Shown here piece by piece: positions 8,282 through 16,823 of a stretch of 45,100 nt of DNA (its first letter is position 1; the number at the start of each line of letters is the position of its first letter). The stretch comes from an uncultured Flavobacteriales bacterium (GTDB taxonomy: Bacteria > Bacteroidota > Bacteroidia > Flavobacteriales_D > Sanyastnellaceae): assembly GCA_905479115.1 (NCBI GenBank), contig CAJQLF010000040.1, positions 1 to 45,100 on the forward strand, in the 5' to 3' direction. The position numbers and the translations under genes were made by a program. The notes under the pieces are model-generated. The model saw nothing but the letters and a program-made list of their open reading frames with translations. It made no database searches and was not told where the DNA came from.

Positions 8282-9004
8282 TTATTGGGATGATGAGAAT
8301 TGGGCCAAATATGAAGCAGCGTGGAGCATGCGACTGCCGTACCAGCTAAACGCCTCTCCATCGACCAACCTCGCTGAATGTTGCGCGGTTACATAAGACT
8401 CAAGGTGTTTTTCCTCGAAAGGAAACGGCTCAGAAGAGAGCAAAACGACGTCGCACTCCATGGCTTCCCACTCATCTTTTGCAAGAGAAGGATAGCGGCC
8501 CGCTATTCCGGATGGGCAGGCATTGTCAAATCCCCACCACTGCATCACATGATGAATGTAGGTGTCACGTCCAGCGAGCATTCTGGGCTGATTCCAAATG
8601 GCGTACGCTGCGCGGGAATGAAGAGAACGAGGTTCACCCCATGCATCCTCTATTTGTCTCCGCCAATGTTCACCTTCCCTTGGTTTGTCCATGGCCGAGG
8701 CAACCTGGACTAACGCTTCGAGGGCGCTATGAACGCATCGGACATCGGTGGTCAAAACGGAGGCAAATGTCAAACATGCTTCGACTTGGTCCTTCGAGTT
8801 CTCCTCCCGGCATGCGATGATCAAGTCAGGCTCAAGCTGCTTGACCTGATCAATATGAAATGATTTTGTCCCCCCAATGATTTTGGAAGAGCTTTCGAAT
8901 CCAGGTGCTCGAACACAGAATTTGGTGCGTCCCACCAGTTGATCTCCACACCCTAAATCCACGATGTATTCTGTCCAGCTGGGAACAAGACTCACAATTC
9001 GCAT
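8282..9004 (-). CDS. BtuF-like helical-backbone metal/cobalamin-binding protein, no signal peptide
   Basis: 240 residues. MRIVSLVPSWTEYIVDLGCGDQLVGRT and the following LEPDLIIACREENSKDQVEA match the N-lobe of TroA/BtuF class III periplasmic-binding proteins (ABC substrate-binding for vitamin B12, heme or siderophores). The C-lobe is shorter than usual. There is no signal peptide or lipobox and no permease or ATPase gene nearby. Orphan BtuF-like proteins of this type are common in Bacteroidota and are often annotated cobalamin-binding protein; their ligand is mostly unproven. The start at 9004 is supported by the conserved IVSLVPS beginning, and TACATTG ends four bases upstream of it. Divergent from the patatin gene with 42 bases between. 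Confidence 0.8.
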   Translation of the reverse strand: MRIVSLVPSWTEYIVDLGCGDQLVGRTKFCVRAPGFESSSKIIGGTKSFHIDQVKQLEPDLIIACREENSKDQVEACLTFASVLTTDVRCVHSALEALVQVASAMDKPREGEHWRRQIEDAWGEPRSLHSRAAYAIWNQPRMLAGRDTYIHHVMQWWGFDNACPSGIAGRYPSLAKDEWEAMECDVVLLSSEPFPFEEKHLESYVTAQHSARLVDGEAFSWYGSRMLHAASYLAQFSSSQ

Positions 9005-9034
9005 CCTGCAATGTACGATAGAGGTATTCGGTTC

Positions 9035-9042
9035 TAAATTAG
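9035..9042 (+). promoter_or_regulatory. Candidate -7 element, leaderless geometry, for the patatin gene
   Basis: TAAATTAG ends four bases before ATG 9047. It matches TAnnTTTG except for one base. No good -33 TTTG is visible 17-23 bases upstream. It is listed because the spacing equals that at several other starts in the window. Confidence 0.35.
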
Positions 9043-9046
9043 CGGT

Positions 9047-11341
9047 ATGTGCAGATGGATTTTTAGGATGGCTTTTTTGTCACTGGTTGCATTTGAAGGC
9101 TTCGGATTGAAAGCTTCCGCGCAAGATCGACCAACGGTGGGCGTGGTTCTATCTGGCGGAGGGGCTCGAGGGGCTGCACATGTAGGATTTTTTCGAGCAC
9201 TTGAAGAGGCAGGTATTCAGGTGGATTACATCGTGGGTTCAAGCACGGGTGCGCTGGTAGGTGCTTATTACGCAGCAGGTTGGACTCCGGAAGAAATGAC
9301 CAAGGTGGTGGAATCAAGAGATTTTTCTGACCGCCTCAAAGGAAGGCATGCGCATTCTCTTTTGTTTAAGAATGACCAGGTTTCCCCTGTGCTATTTGAT
9401 ATCCGATTTTCCGGGAACGACGGACGATTCAGGTCCAACCTCGTTTCGAGCTTGCCATTGGAGTGGTCGTTGCTGGAAGAGTTGGGCCCCGCCGAAGCGC
9501 TGTGTCGGAATGACTTTGATCAATTGCTCATACCGTTTAGGTGTGTAGGAAGCGATGTGCTCGCAAAAAAGGATACGGTGTTTCGCTCCGGGAGTCTCGT
9601 GCGAAGCGTTCGTGCGTCGATTTCATTTCCATTTTATCTTCCGCCTGTCTGGATGGACGGGCGCCCATTTTACGATGGAGGGCTTTACAACAATGTTCCG
9701 CTGGATGTGATGATGCAGGAATTTGATCCGGACATCATTCTCGTATCGGCCATCCAATCTGGCACGGTCGATTTTGAATCAGATGATCTTCTTAGTCAAT
9801 TAGAGGCTCTGATTGTCCGAGATCAATTAGAGATGAATGAAGCAAAAAATGTGTGGGTTATTCAGCCTGATTTGCCCGTGGGAACCTTCGATTTTGAGGG
9901 CATGAGTCATGCTATTCAGGTGGGCTTTGATGATTCAGGTAAATATTTGAAAAACAGTGGTTTAGACTCGATTGGGTCAAGTGAATTATTCAATGGTTGG
10001 AATGAGATAAGGAGACGTTTTAGGGAAGATTTACCGCCCTTTTCTATTGATTCATGTCGGGTGAGTGGATTGGAGCCCTCTCAGACGGCATATGCAGAGC
10101 GATTTCTTGTCGGAGGATTGGATGATGGGCGCACGCAAGCACTAAAACGCAACCTCTTTTTATTGGATTCCGATGACCACATCGGGAGGATTACTCCGCA
10201 AACTCATTGGGATTCTTTGACAGGAATGTTTGACTTGCAGTTGGATGTCCAGACGGAACGAGAATTGTTCTTTGAAGTCGGAGGCAGCCTACCATCGAAT
10301 ACTTCAGGTTTTGGTTTTGCCAGTTTATCCTATAATAGGTTCTCACGCATTCCATTGAAAATAGAGGGCGCGTTGGCAAGAGGTCCTTTCTACAATTCGA
10401 CGCACGCGGATTTGCGGTTTGATTTTCATCAGAGGCTTCCGTTTGCGATTGATCTTTTTTTCTCAAATAATCAATTCAATTTTAGGCGTTCTTCTTCAAC
10501 ATTTTTCGAAGACATACAACCTATATTCCTTACTTCTCGAGAACGTGAGACCGGGGTGGTTATTAGTACTCCCGCAGGTTCCAATGGCGTTTTGAAGGGA
10601 AAGTTTACAGATTTGTGGACGCAGGATCAGTCATACGGTGATTGGCTTTTTGATCCGATTGATACGGCGGACGTTGAGGATTTTAGAGGCCGTGTAGGAG
10701 AGTTGCAATGGATGTTCGAAGACCGGGATGATGTTCAATTCCCCACATCCGGGGGATTTGCCAACATCCGTATTCAACGTTTTCATGGAGAATCTTCGGC
10801 CGTGATTGCAGATGCGCAGAATCTCGGATCGAGGGATTCCTTGCAGCGCAGTCATGAATTCTTTCGGTTTCGGGCCATCGGTGAGTCCCGATTTGGCTTT
10901 TGGAACAGACGCTTGGTTCTCGGACTTCGCGGTGAACTCTGTCTATCGGATGAGCGGCTTCGTTCAACCTATCGAGCTTCGCTCGCACAAGCAGTTGGAT
11001 TCCAACCTATGCTCGGGTCCAAAGTACTTTTTTTGGATTCCTTTCGGGCGTATAATTTCATTGCCTTGGGAACCTCGCTTGATGTGAGTCTTTCGCCCAA
11101 TCTTATGCTTAAGCTAGAAGCACATGGTTTTCAGGCGCTTGAAGGTATTTATGATGCGGAGAAGGGGCCGGGCTTTAGGAGTCAGACACCTGCACGGTGG
11201 ATGTCGGGTTTACACCTCGTTTCGAAGTTGCCCATTGGTCCGATTTCAGTGGGGCTTGAGTATTATGAAAAAGAACGAACTCCTTGGATTTTTGAGGTGC
11301 ATTGGGGTTACCGATTGTTTCGAGGGTCATCGAGGAGATAA
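9047..11341 (+). CDS. Patatin-like phospholipase fused to POTRA-like region and outer-membrane beta-barrel (PlpD-like)
   Basis: 764 residues. A signal peptide (about residues 1-25, ending ASAQ) is followed by a patatin domain. This has the oxyanion loop SGGGARG (36-42), nucleophile elbow GSSTG with Ser66, and catalytic Asp210 in DGG, forming the Ser-Asp dyad. Residues from about 335 (FSIDSCRVSGLEPSQ) look like one POTRA repeat. From about 400 onward, alternating amphipathic strands end in HWGYRLFRGSSRR, as in a BamA/TpsB-type 16-strand barrel. PlpD-like (type Vd) proteins carry a lipase through or on the outer membrane. The predicted role is surface or periplasmic phospholipase A1/A2 activity. 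It is flanked upstream by the divergent binding protein and followed 24 bases later by the sugar dehydrogenase gene, probably a separate transcript. Confidence 0.9.
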   Translation: MCRWIFRMAFLSLVAFEGFGLKASAQDRPTVGVVLSGGGARGAAHVGFFRALEEAGIQVDYIVGSSTGALVGAYYAAGWTPEEMTKVVESRDFSDRLKGRHAHSLLFKNDQVSPVLFDIRFSGNDGRFRSNLVSSLPLEWSLLEELGPAEALCRNDFDQLLIPFRCVGSDVLAKKDTVFRSGSLVRSVRASISFPFYLPPVWMDGRPFYDGGLYNNVPLDVMMQEFDPDIILVSAIQSGTVDFESDDLLSQLEALIVRDQLEMNEAKNVWVIQPDLPVGTFDFEGMSHAIQVGFDDSGKYLKNSGLDSIGSSELFNGWNEIRRRFREDLPPFSIDSCRVSGLEPSQTAYAERFLVGGLDDGRTQALKRNLFLLDSDDHIGRITPQTHWDSLTGMFDLQLDVQTERELFFEVGGSLPSNTSGFGFASLSYNRFSRIPLKIEGALARGPFYNSTHADLRFDFHQRLPFAIDLFFSNNQFNFRRSSSTFFEDIQPIFLTSRERETGVVISTPAGSNGVLKGKFTDLWTQDQSYGDWLFDPIDTADVEDFRGRVGELQWMFEDRDDVQFPTSGGFANIRIQRFHGESSAVIADAQNLGSRDSLQRSHEFFRFRAIGESRFGFWNRRLVLGLRGELCLSDERLRSTYRASLAQAVGFQPMLGSKVLFLDSFRAYNFIALGTSLDVSLSPNLMLKLEAHGFQALEGIYDAEKGPGFRSQTPARWMSGLHLVSKLPIGPISVGLEYYEKERTPWIFEVHWGYRLFRGSSRR

Positions 11342-11353
11342 GCTGCTCTTGGT

Positions 11354-11361
11354 TACTTTTG
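11354..11361 (+). promoter_or_regulatory. -7 element TACTTTTG, leaderless geometry
   Basis: An exact TAnnTTTG match ends four bases before ATG 11366, so the transcript is predicted to begin at or next to the start codon. A clear -33 element is not seen. Confidence 0.5.
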
Positions 11362-11365
11362 CCCC

Positions 11366-12394
11366 ATGAGAAAGGTGAAGTTTGGAGTAATTGGAGCCGG
11401 ACATATTGGAAAGAGGCACATGGAAATGATTCGGCGAAACGAGGCCTTTGATCTCGTCGCTTTTTCAGATCTCAAAAGTCCCGAGGAGTGTTTCGTCGAT
11501 GCGGGATTGCCCTACTTTTCTGATTACCGCGACTTACTCAAGGCTCATCCGGAACTGGATGTGGTATGCATCTGCACACCGAATGGTTTGCACGCATCTC
11601 AGGCTGTCGATGCCATTCAAGCGGATTGCCATGTGGTCATCGAAAAGCCGATGGCGCTAACGCGGGCGGATGGAGAAGAAGTGCTCCATGCGGCCTTATC
11701 AAAAGGAAAGCAAGTCTTTTGCGTGATGCAAAATCGCTATTCACCGCCGTCAATTTGGTTGCGGGATGTGATTCAAAATGGAACGATTGGCGCTATCCAC
11801 ATGGTTCAAGTGCAGTGTTTCTGGAACCGCGATGACCGCTATTACGGTAAAAGCCCCTGGAAAGGAACACAGGATCTGGACGGAGGAACGCTCTTCACGC
11901 AGTTTTCCCATTTCATTGATTTGATGTATTGGATTTTTGGTGACATCCATAAAATACAAAGTCGGTTTGCAGACTTTACCCACCAGCAGAATACGGACTT
12001 TGAAGATTCAGGACTCATTTCATTCGAATTTGTCAAGCATGATGCCCTAGGGGTATTTAATTTTTCTACGGCCGTGGCCAACCAGAACTTTGAGTCGTCG
12101 GTTACTGTGATTGGTGAACATGGCACAGTCAAGGTGGGCGGACAATACATGAATGAGGTGGAAACGTGCGATATTGCGGGCTATTCGATGCCAGAATTGC
12201 CCCCTTCGAATCCGGCGAATGATTATGGCCATTACAAAGGTTCTGCAGCCAATCACGGTTATATCTTTGAAAACATCGAAGCTGCATTGAGTGGTCAAGG
12301 TGAAATTACCACGAATGCCTTGGAGGGATTGAAGGTGGTGGATATCATAGAGCGCATGTATGCAGCGGGTAAACGGCCGGCAAAGCAGCGATAA
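11366..12394 (+). CDS. Gfo/Idh/MocA-family sugar dehydrogenase (WlbA/WbpB-like)
   Basis: 342 residues. An N-terminal Rossmann fold with GAGHIG (10-15) binds NAD(P). The signature EKP (93-95) supplies the catalytic lysine of the family, and the C-terminal alpha/beta domain contains DGGTLFTQFSHFIDLMYWIFG with the conserved histidine. This domain order and the start VKFGVIGAGHIGKRH resemble UDP-N-acetyl-2-amino-2-deoxyglucuronate dehydrogenases, which oxidise the C3 hydroxyl during synthesis of diacetamido uronic acids for O-antigens. The GT4 gene six bases downstream supports a glycan role. The partner aminotransferase and acetyltransferase of that pathway are not in the window, so the exact substrate is open. 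Confidence 0.88.
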   Translation: MRKVKFGVIGAGHIGKRHMEMIRRNEAFDLVAFSDLKSPEECFVDAGLPYFSDYRDLLKAHPELDVVCICTPNGLHASQAVDAIQADCHVVIEKPMALTRADGEEVLHAALSKGKQVFCVMQNRYSPPSIWLRDVIQNGTIGAIHMVQVQCFWNRDDRYYGKSPWKGTQDLDGGTLFTQFSHFIDLMYWIFGDIHKIQSRFADFTHQQNTDFEDSGLISFEFVKHDALGVFNFSTAVANQNFESSVTVIGEHGTVKVGGQYMNEVETCDIAGYSMPELPPSNPANDYGHYKGSAANHGYIFENIEAALSGQGEITTNALEGLKVVDIIERMYAAGKRPAKQR

Positions 12395-12400
12395 GGAGAG

Positions 12401-13552
12401 ATGCGCATTGCCAACGTCGTCCTGAATGACTTCACACGGGATAATCGGGTGCTCAAAGTGGCCTCTCTGCTTCAGGAAAATGGAGCTGAGGTAACAGTTG
12501 TGGCTCTTCATCGACCAAATTTGCCTCGTTTTGAACGCCACGAAACAGGTGGGTTTGCCATTCAACGTATCCCTATTGTGTCGCCCAAGCACCGAATTTT
12601 TGGTCTTATAAAATGGATGGAGTTGGTCATAAAGATCACCTGGAGTCATCGCAGGGCGGATGCTTGGCATTGCAATGATGCAGAGGCTTTTGCCATTGGC
12701 CTGGTCGCAAAAGCTACGCGTCCTCGCCTCAAATTGGTTTACGATTGCCACGAATTCGAATCCGAGCGAAACGCGAAATCCGCCTGGTTGAGCCGGAGCG
12801 TGCGGTGGATGGAAGAACGCTGGATTCACCGGGCAGAGGAAGTGATTGTGGTGAGCCCGTCAATCGAGGCCGCTTATCGAGACCGCTACGAATCCCGAGG
12901 CATGAAGCGAATTTCGCTCGTTCGCAACGTTCCGGATGCCCGCGCATTGATTGCCTCTTCCCATCCGCTTCGGTGTGCTTTAGGACTGGATGAAGCGGCA
13001 TTCATCGCGCTGTATCAGGGGGCATTGACGTTTAATCGCGGAGTGGAGACGCTTGTTGCCATGGCACCCATGCTCGAGGGAACGCGGATTCATTTGGTCT
13101 TTATGGGATATGGACCGCTGGAACCGCTGGTCAAGAATGCCGCTGTGAGTCATGCACATGTTCATCTCCAACCCGCTGTACCGTACACAGAAGTGCTCGA
13201 TTACACCAGCGATGCTGACGTGGGATTGGTCTCTGTAAAACCCGTGTGTTTAAGTTACCTCTATTGCTTGCCTAATAAGCTATTTGAATCCATTCAGGCA
13301 GGCATACCTGTTTTGGTAAATGACTTGCCGGACTGCATATCCCTGGTGCAAGCCTACGGCATCGGAGAACAGGTGGAAGGTGATGAGCCAACTGATTGGT
13401 TCGCAGCACTGAGTCGGGTGTCCAAGAAAAAGCCCGCTTGGAAAAAGCAGGCTCATTCGAATATTGTAAAGGCCCAAAATGAGTTGAATTGGGGCAAGGA
13501 ATCAAAAGTGCTGACCGCGCTTTATCATCGGGTGGGCTTATCCTCCGATTGA
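12401..13552 (+). CDS. GT4-family glycosyltransferase
   Basis: 383 residues with a GT-B two-domain fold. The N-domain begins MRIANVVLNDFTRDNRVLK, with a DCHEF segment near residue 115. The C-domain carries ALYQGALTFNRGVETL (about 205) and the nucleotide-sugar motif CLPNKLFESIQAGIPVLV (about 288), the family's usual PxKxxE helix. It is predicted to add a sugar to a lipid-linked or surface glycan on the cytoplasmic face. It follows the dehydrogenase stop by six bases, and AAGGAGAG just before ATG 12401 is one of the few Shine-Dalgarno-like sequences in the window. Its last 15 bases overlap the 3' end of the convergent TPR gene. Confidence 0.9.
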   Translation: MRIANVVLNDFTRDNRVLKVASLLQENGAEVTVVALHRPNLPRFERHETGGFAIQRIPIVSPKHRIFGLIKWMELVIKITWSHRRADAWHCNDAEAFAIGLVAKATRPRLKLVYDCHEFESERNAKSAWLSRSVRWMEERWIHRAEEVIVVSPSIEAAYRDRYESRGMKRISLVRNVPDARALIASSHPLRCALGLDEAAFIALYQGALTFNRGVETLVAMAPMLEGTRIHLVFMGYGPLEPLVKNAAVSHAHVHLQPAVPYTEVLDYTSDADVGLVSVKPVCLSYLYCLPNKLFESIQAGIPVLVNDLPDCISLVQAYGIGEQVEGDEPTDWFAALSRVSKKKPAWKKQAHSNIVKAQNELNWGKESKVLTALYHRVGLSSD

Positions 13553-14311
13553 ACGGAGCACCGCCTGAACTTCCCGGTCATTGCTGAAAAGAGCGTTCGT
13601 CGCTTCTATCCATTTCCTCGCATCCGTTCGATTGCCTTCGCCAGCTAGCATTTCTGATGTGTAGATCACGGCGTACTTGAGGAGATCCGTTTGGACCTCT
13701 TGCAAACCTTTCCCGCCGAATTCGACCAGGAGTTGTTCCGCCGTTGTCCAGGCCTCAGTGGCATCGCGCACAGCCTTACTTCGCCACATCACGGTGCCGT
13801 ACATAAGCCAGGCACCGGGGTCCTCTTGATCCAAGGTCCAAAGGTATTTGTAGTAGGACTTGGCCTTGGTGAACTTCTCCTCGTCTACATAGATTTCGGC
13901 TTGATTCATCGTGGCGCGGCGCAAATCATTGAAGTAGTCGGTGTATTCGTCAATGTATTCTCGATCCTTGTCTTTCTTCACAAACTTCGACGCGTACTTC
14001 AAAGCATCTTTCAGGGCTTTACTGTATTTCAGCAATAATTCGGCATCACTGGATTCAGAAATTTTGAAATATGCCATGGACATGAAAACGTAAGGGACCG
14101 GCTCTTTTTTGGTTTCGTCATCCTCGGTGTAGCGAATGGCTTTGTACAGTACTTTCTCGTACTTCCCGTCTACCATCCACATTAGGAGCTCGTCAAAGTC
14201 CTCTTGTGGAATCAGCGGAGCTTCATCCTCGTCGCCGTAGCGTTGACCGAAAGACGTAAAAGGTTGGAGGACCATGAAACCAACCAGGAGTGTAAATTGT
14301 AATGCTTTCAT
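13538..14311 (-). CDS. Periplasmic TPR-like helical repeat protein
   Basis: 257 residues from ATG 14311 (MKALQFTLLVGFMVLQPF...SFGQ), which gives a clean Sec signal peptide; upstream in-frame codons do not look like protein. The mature part is acidic and lysine-rich with helical repeats: KYEKVLYKAIRYTEDD, DAELLLKYSKALKDALKY, EIYVDEEKFTKAKSYYKYLWTLDQEDPGAWLMYG and a further pair. This is tetratricopeptide-like. Such proteins act as scaffolds in envelope complexes in Bacteroidota, but I recognise no specific family. The promoter at 14338-14368 lies upstream. The stop overlaps the GT4 gene tail to tail. Confidence 0.78.
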   Translation of the reverse strand: MKALQFTLLVGFMVLQPFTSFGQRYGDEDEAPLIPQEDFDELLMWMVDGKYEKVLYKAIRYTEDDETKKEPVPYVFMSMAYFKISESSDAELLLKYSKALKDALKYASKFVKKDKDREYIDEYTDYFNDLRRATMNQAEIYVDEEKFTKAKSYYKYLWTLDQEDPGAWLMYGTVMWRSKAVRDATEAWTTAEQLLVEFGGKGLQEVQTDLLKYAVIYTSEMLAGEGNRTDARKWIEATNALFSNDREVQAVLRSIGG

Positions 14312-14337
14312 ACCAATGGGATTACCAAATAACATGC

Positions 14338-14368
14338 CGAAGATAATGTGCATATGCCGCAAGACAAG
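14338..14368 (-). promoter_or_regulatory. Promoter of the TPR gene
   Basis: On the minus strand, CTTG, 19 bases, then TATCTTCG (14345-14338) matches the Bacteroidota consensus TTTG-N19-TAnnTTTG with one mismatch in each element. It predicts a leader of about 22 bases. The site lies in the 63-base divergent gap with the helicase gene. Confidence 0.55.
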
Positions 14369-14374
14369 TGAGCA

Positions 14375-16804
14375 ATGAAAGATTCTGTTGAGTTGTGGTT
14401 TACCCAACGGTCTTGGATTCCCCATGCATTTCAATTGGCAGCATGGGATGCATTCGAGCGGAATCAAGAAATCCTGATTCAAGCTGCTACAGGTTCAGGA
14501 AAGACGTATGCCGGCTTGGGTGGTGTTATCAATGCAGCCCTCAATGAGCAGCTTGCAGGGCGAGAAGTGAAGGGGCTTCAGGTCATTTGGATTGCCCCAA
14601 TTCGCGCTCTAACCAAGGAAATTCAAATGAGTGCAGAGCGGCTCGTAGAAGGAGTTGGATTGAATTGGCAGGTGGGTATTCGAACCGGTGATACATCGAG
14701 TAAAGAAAAAGCAGCTCAGCGAAAGAAATGGCCACAGATTTTGGTCACGACCCCTGAATCACTGCATGTGATGCTGGCGATGACAGGTTCAGTCCAGCGG
14801 TTTGAGGGATTGAAGTTGATGGTGGTGGATGAATGGCACGAGCTGATGGGGACGAAGCGCGGAACACAGGTTGAATTGGCTTCGGCCTTCTTTCGCACAT
14901 GCGCTCCCGAATACCGGATTTGGGGAATTTCCGCGACAATGGGAAACTTGGAGGAGGCGATGAAGGTTTTGATTGGGCCCCATCGATCGGGTGCGTTGAT
15001 CCAGAGCACCGAAGTCAAACGTACCGAGGTCCTTTCGCTAATGCCCAAGCAATTTGAGCGTTTGCCTTGGGCGGGCCATATCGGGGTCAAACTGGCTCAT
15101 GATGTGGTAGACGTCATTCAATCTCATTCGAGCACATTGATTTTTACCAATACCCGAGCACAATCGGAAATCTGGTATCAAAAATTACTGGAAATCGCAC
15201 CGGAATTATCAGGAGTGCTTGCGTTGCACCACAGTTCCATAGCGAAGGAATTGAGGAATTGGGTTGAAGAAGCATTGCACCAGGGTCAGCTCAAGGCCGT
15301 GGTGTGCACGAGTTCACTGGATTTAGGAGTGGATTTTCGTCCGGTGGAAGCCATCGTTCAAATTGGGGGGCCTAAGGGAGTTGCGAGGTTTATTCAGCGT
15401 GCCGGTCGATCGGGGCACCAGCCCGGCGCAACCAGTCGAATTTATTTCCTGCCAACTCATGGATTGGAATTAATTGAGTCCAGTGCCTTGAGAGATGCGA
15501 TGCTGCACAATCGAATCGAGCCACGTGAGCCTATTATTCGGTCGTTTGATGTGCTGATTCAATTTTTATGCACCCTTGCAGTCGGCGATGGGTTTTCTGC
15601 TGAGACGGTGTGGAAGGCCATCAAAGGAACCCATGCGTTCGCGGAGATGGATGAGGTAGAGTGGCACTGGTGCTTGCGGTTCATTCGAGATGGGGGCCCC
15701 GCGTTGGAAGCTTATGGCGATTACCGCCGCGTTGATTGGGATGGAGAAGAAGGCAAATACGTCATGCGGGATCGTCGCCTTGCCCGGAGGCACCGAATGA
15801 GCATTGGCACCATCGTTTCGGATCAAATGATTAAGGTGAAATGGGCACGAGGAGGATTTATTGGCCACGTTGAAGAGTATTTTGTAGCGAGCATGGAGCC
15901 TGGGGATACATTTTGGTTTGCAGGATTGAGTTTAGAGTTTGTGCGATTGAAAGAGGGAGCTGTTCATGTGCGCAGGAGCAAAAAACCGAAGGGTAGGATA
16001 CCGGTATACCTCGGGGGTAAACTCTCTCTTTCTTCGGAGCTGGGCCACGCTATTCGCGATGAACTGGATGCTTACAGTCAAGGTCATATCCGATCTCCTG
16101 AGATGAGTCGGGTTGGTCCTTTGCTCGATTTGCAGCATGAAATGAGCCGGATTCCGCGCAGAGACGAAATCCTAATTGAGCAATTTGAGACAGAGGACGG
16201 TCATCACCTGTGTGTTTTTCCATTCGAGGGACGAGCGGTCCATGAAGCCATTGGCATGCTTTTCGCTCATCGCTGGTGCGCGAGTCGTCCCCTTTCTATT
16301 TCCATAGCTTGCAATGATTATGGGTTTGAATTACTCTCCGATGTTCCGCTGCAAGCGAGTGAAGTAGAATCGCTAAACTTACTTGACACACACGGGTTAA
16401 TGGACGATTTGCAATCCGGTGTGAATGCTGCAGAATTGGCAAAACGAAGGTTCAGAGATATCGCTGTGATTTCCGGATTGGCCTTCCAAGGATTTCCTGG
16501 GAAACGGCAAGGTGTCCAACACCTTCAATCTCATTCGGGACTTTTGTTTGACGTTTTCAATGATTTTGATGCGGACAACCTGCTTCTGCGCCAAGCGTAC
16601 GATGAACTTTTGGATCAACAGATGGAATGGAAGCGACTGCGCAAAGTGCTCGAGCGCATGAAGGTCAAGGCTAGAATAGTGGCATTCCCAACTCATCCGA
16701 CACCGTTTTCTTTTCCGCTCGCAGTGGACCGGCTGAGAGAGCGGATGAGTTCCGAGCAACTTGAGGATAGAATTCAAAAGATGCTCATCCATTCTACGCG
16801 TTGA
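14375..16804 (+). CDS. Ligase-associated DExH-box DNA helicase (Lhr-like, TIGR04121 type)
   Basis: 809 residues, usual length. Superfamily 2 motifs are present: Walker A ATGSGKT (38-44), TTPESLH, Walker B DEWH (152-155), SAT in GISATMG, ALHHSSIAKELR, and motif VI QRAGRSGHQPG. These are followed by a winged-helix/Lhr-core C-terminal region. The ending FSFPLAVDRLRERMSSEQLEDRIQKM is characteristic of ligase-associated helicases. In most bacteria this 3'-5' helicase sits with an ATP-dependent DNA ligase, an MBL-fold exonuclease and the PdeM phosphoesterase as a DNA repair set. None of those is adjacent here; the neighbours are a TPR protein and a TonB receptor. ATG 14375 is the first plausible start after the divergent promoter region. 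Confidence 0.92.
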   Translation: MKDSVELWFTQRSWIPHAFQLAAWDAFERNQEILIQAATGSGKTYAGLGGVINAALNEQLAGREVKGLQVIWIAPIRALTKEIQMSAERLVEGVGLNWQVGIRTGDTSSKEKAAQRKKWPQILVTTPESLHVMLAMTGSVQRFEGLKLMVVDEWHELMGTKRGTQVELASAFFRTCAPEYRIWGISATMGNLEEAMKVLIGPHRSGALIQSTEVKRTEVLSLMPKQFERLPWAGHIGVKLAHDVVDVIQSHSSTLIFTNTRAQSEIWYQKLLEIAPELSGVLALHHSSIAKELRNWVEEALHQGQLKAVVCTSSLDLGVDFRPVEAIVQIGGPKGVARFIQRAGRSGHQPGATSRIYFLPTHGLELIESSALRDAMLHNRIEPREPIIRSFDVLIQFLCTLAVGDGFSAETVWKAIKGTHAFAEMDEVEWHWCLRFIRDGGPALEAYGDYRRVDWDGEEGKYVMRDRRLARRHRMSIGTIVSDQMIKVKWARGGFIGHVEEYFVASMEPGDTFWFAGLSLEFVRLKEGAVHVRRSKKPKGRIPVYLGGKLSLSSELGHAIRDELDAYSQGHIRSPEMSRVGPLLDLQHEMSRIPRRDEILIEQFETEDGHHLCVFPFEGRAVHEAIGMLFAHRWCASRPLSISIACNDYGFELLSDVPLQASEVESLNLLDTHGLMDDLQSGVNAAELAKRRFRDIAVISGLAFQGFPGKRQGVQHLQSHSGLLFDVFNDFDADNLLLRQAYDELLDQQMEWKRLRKVLERMKVKARIVAFPTHPTPFSFPLAVDRLRERMSSEQLEDRIQKMLIHSTR

Positions 16805-16810
16805 ATGCTG

Positions 16811-16818
16811 TAAATTCG
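16811..16818 (+). promoter_or_regulatory. -7 element TAAATTCG, leaderless geometry, for the TonB receptor
   Basis: TAnnTTCG ends five bases before ATG 16824. It lies seven bases after the helicase stop, so it would give the receptor its own transcript. No clear -33 TTTG at the normal distance. Confidence 0.45.
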
Positions 16819-16823
16819 CATTC

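Noticed and set aside
12047-12829. 260-codon open frame on the minus strand
   Set aside because: Opposite the dehydrogenase and GT4 genes, both of which have clear family motifs.
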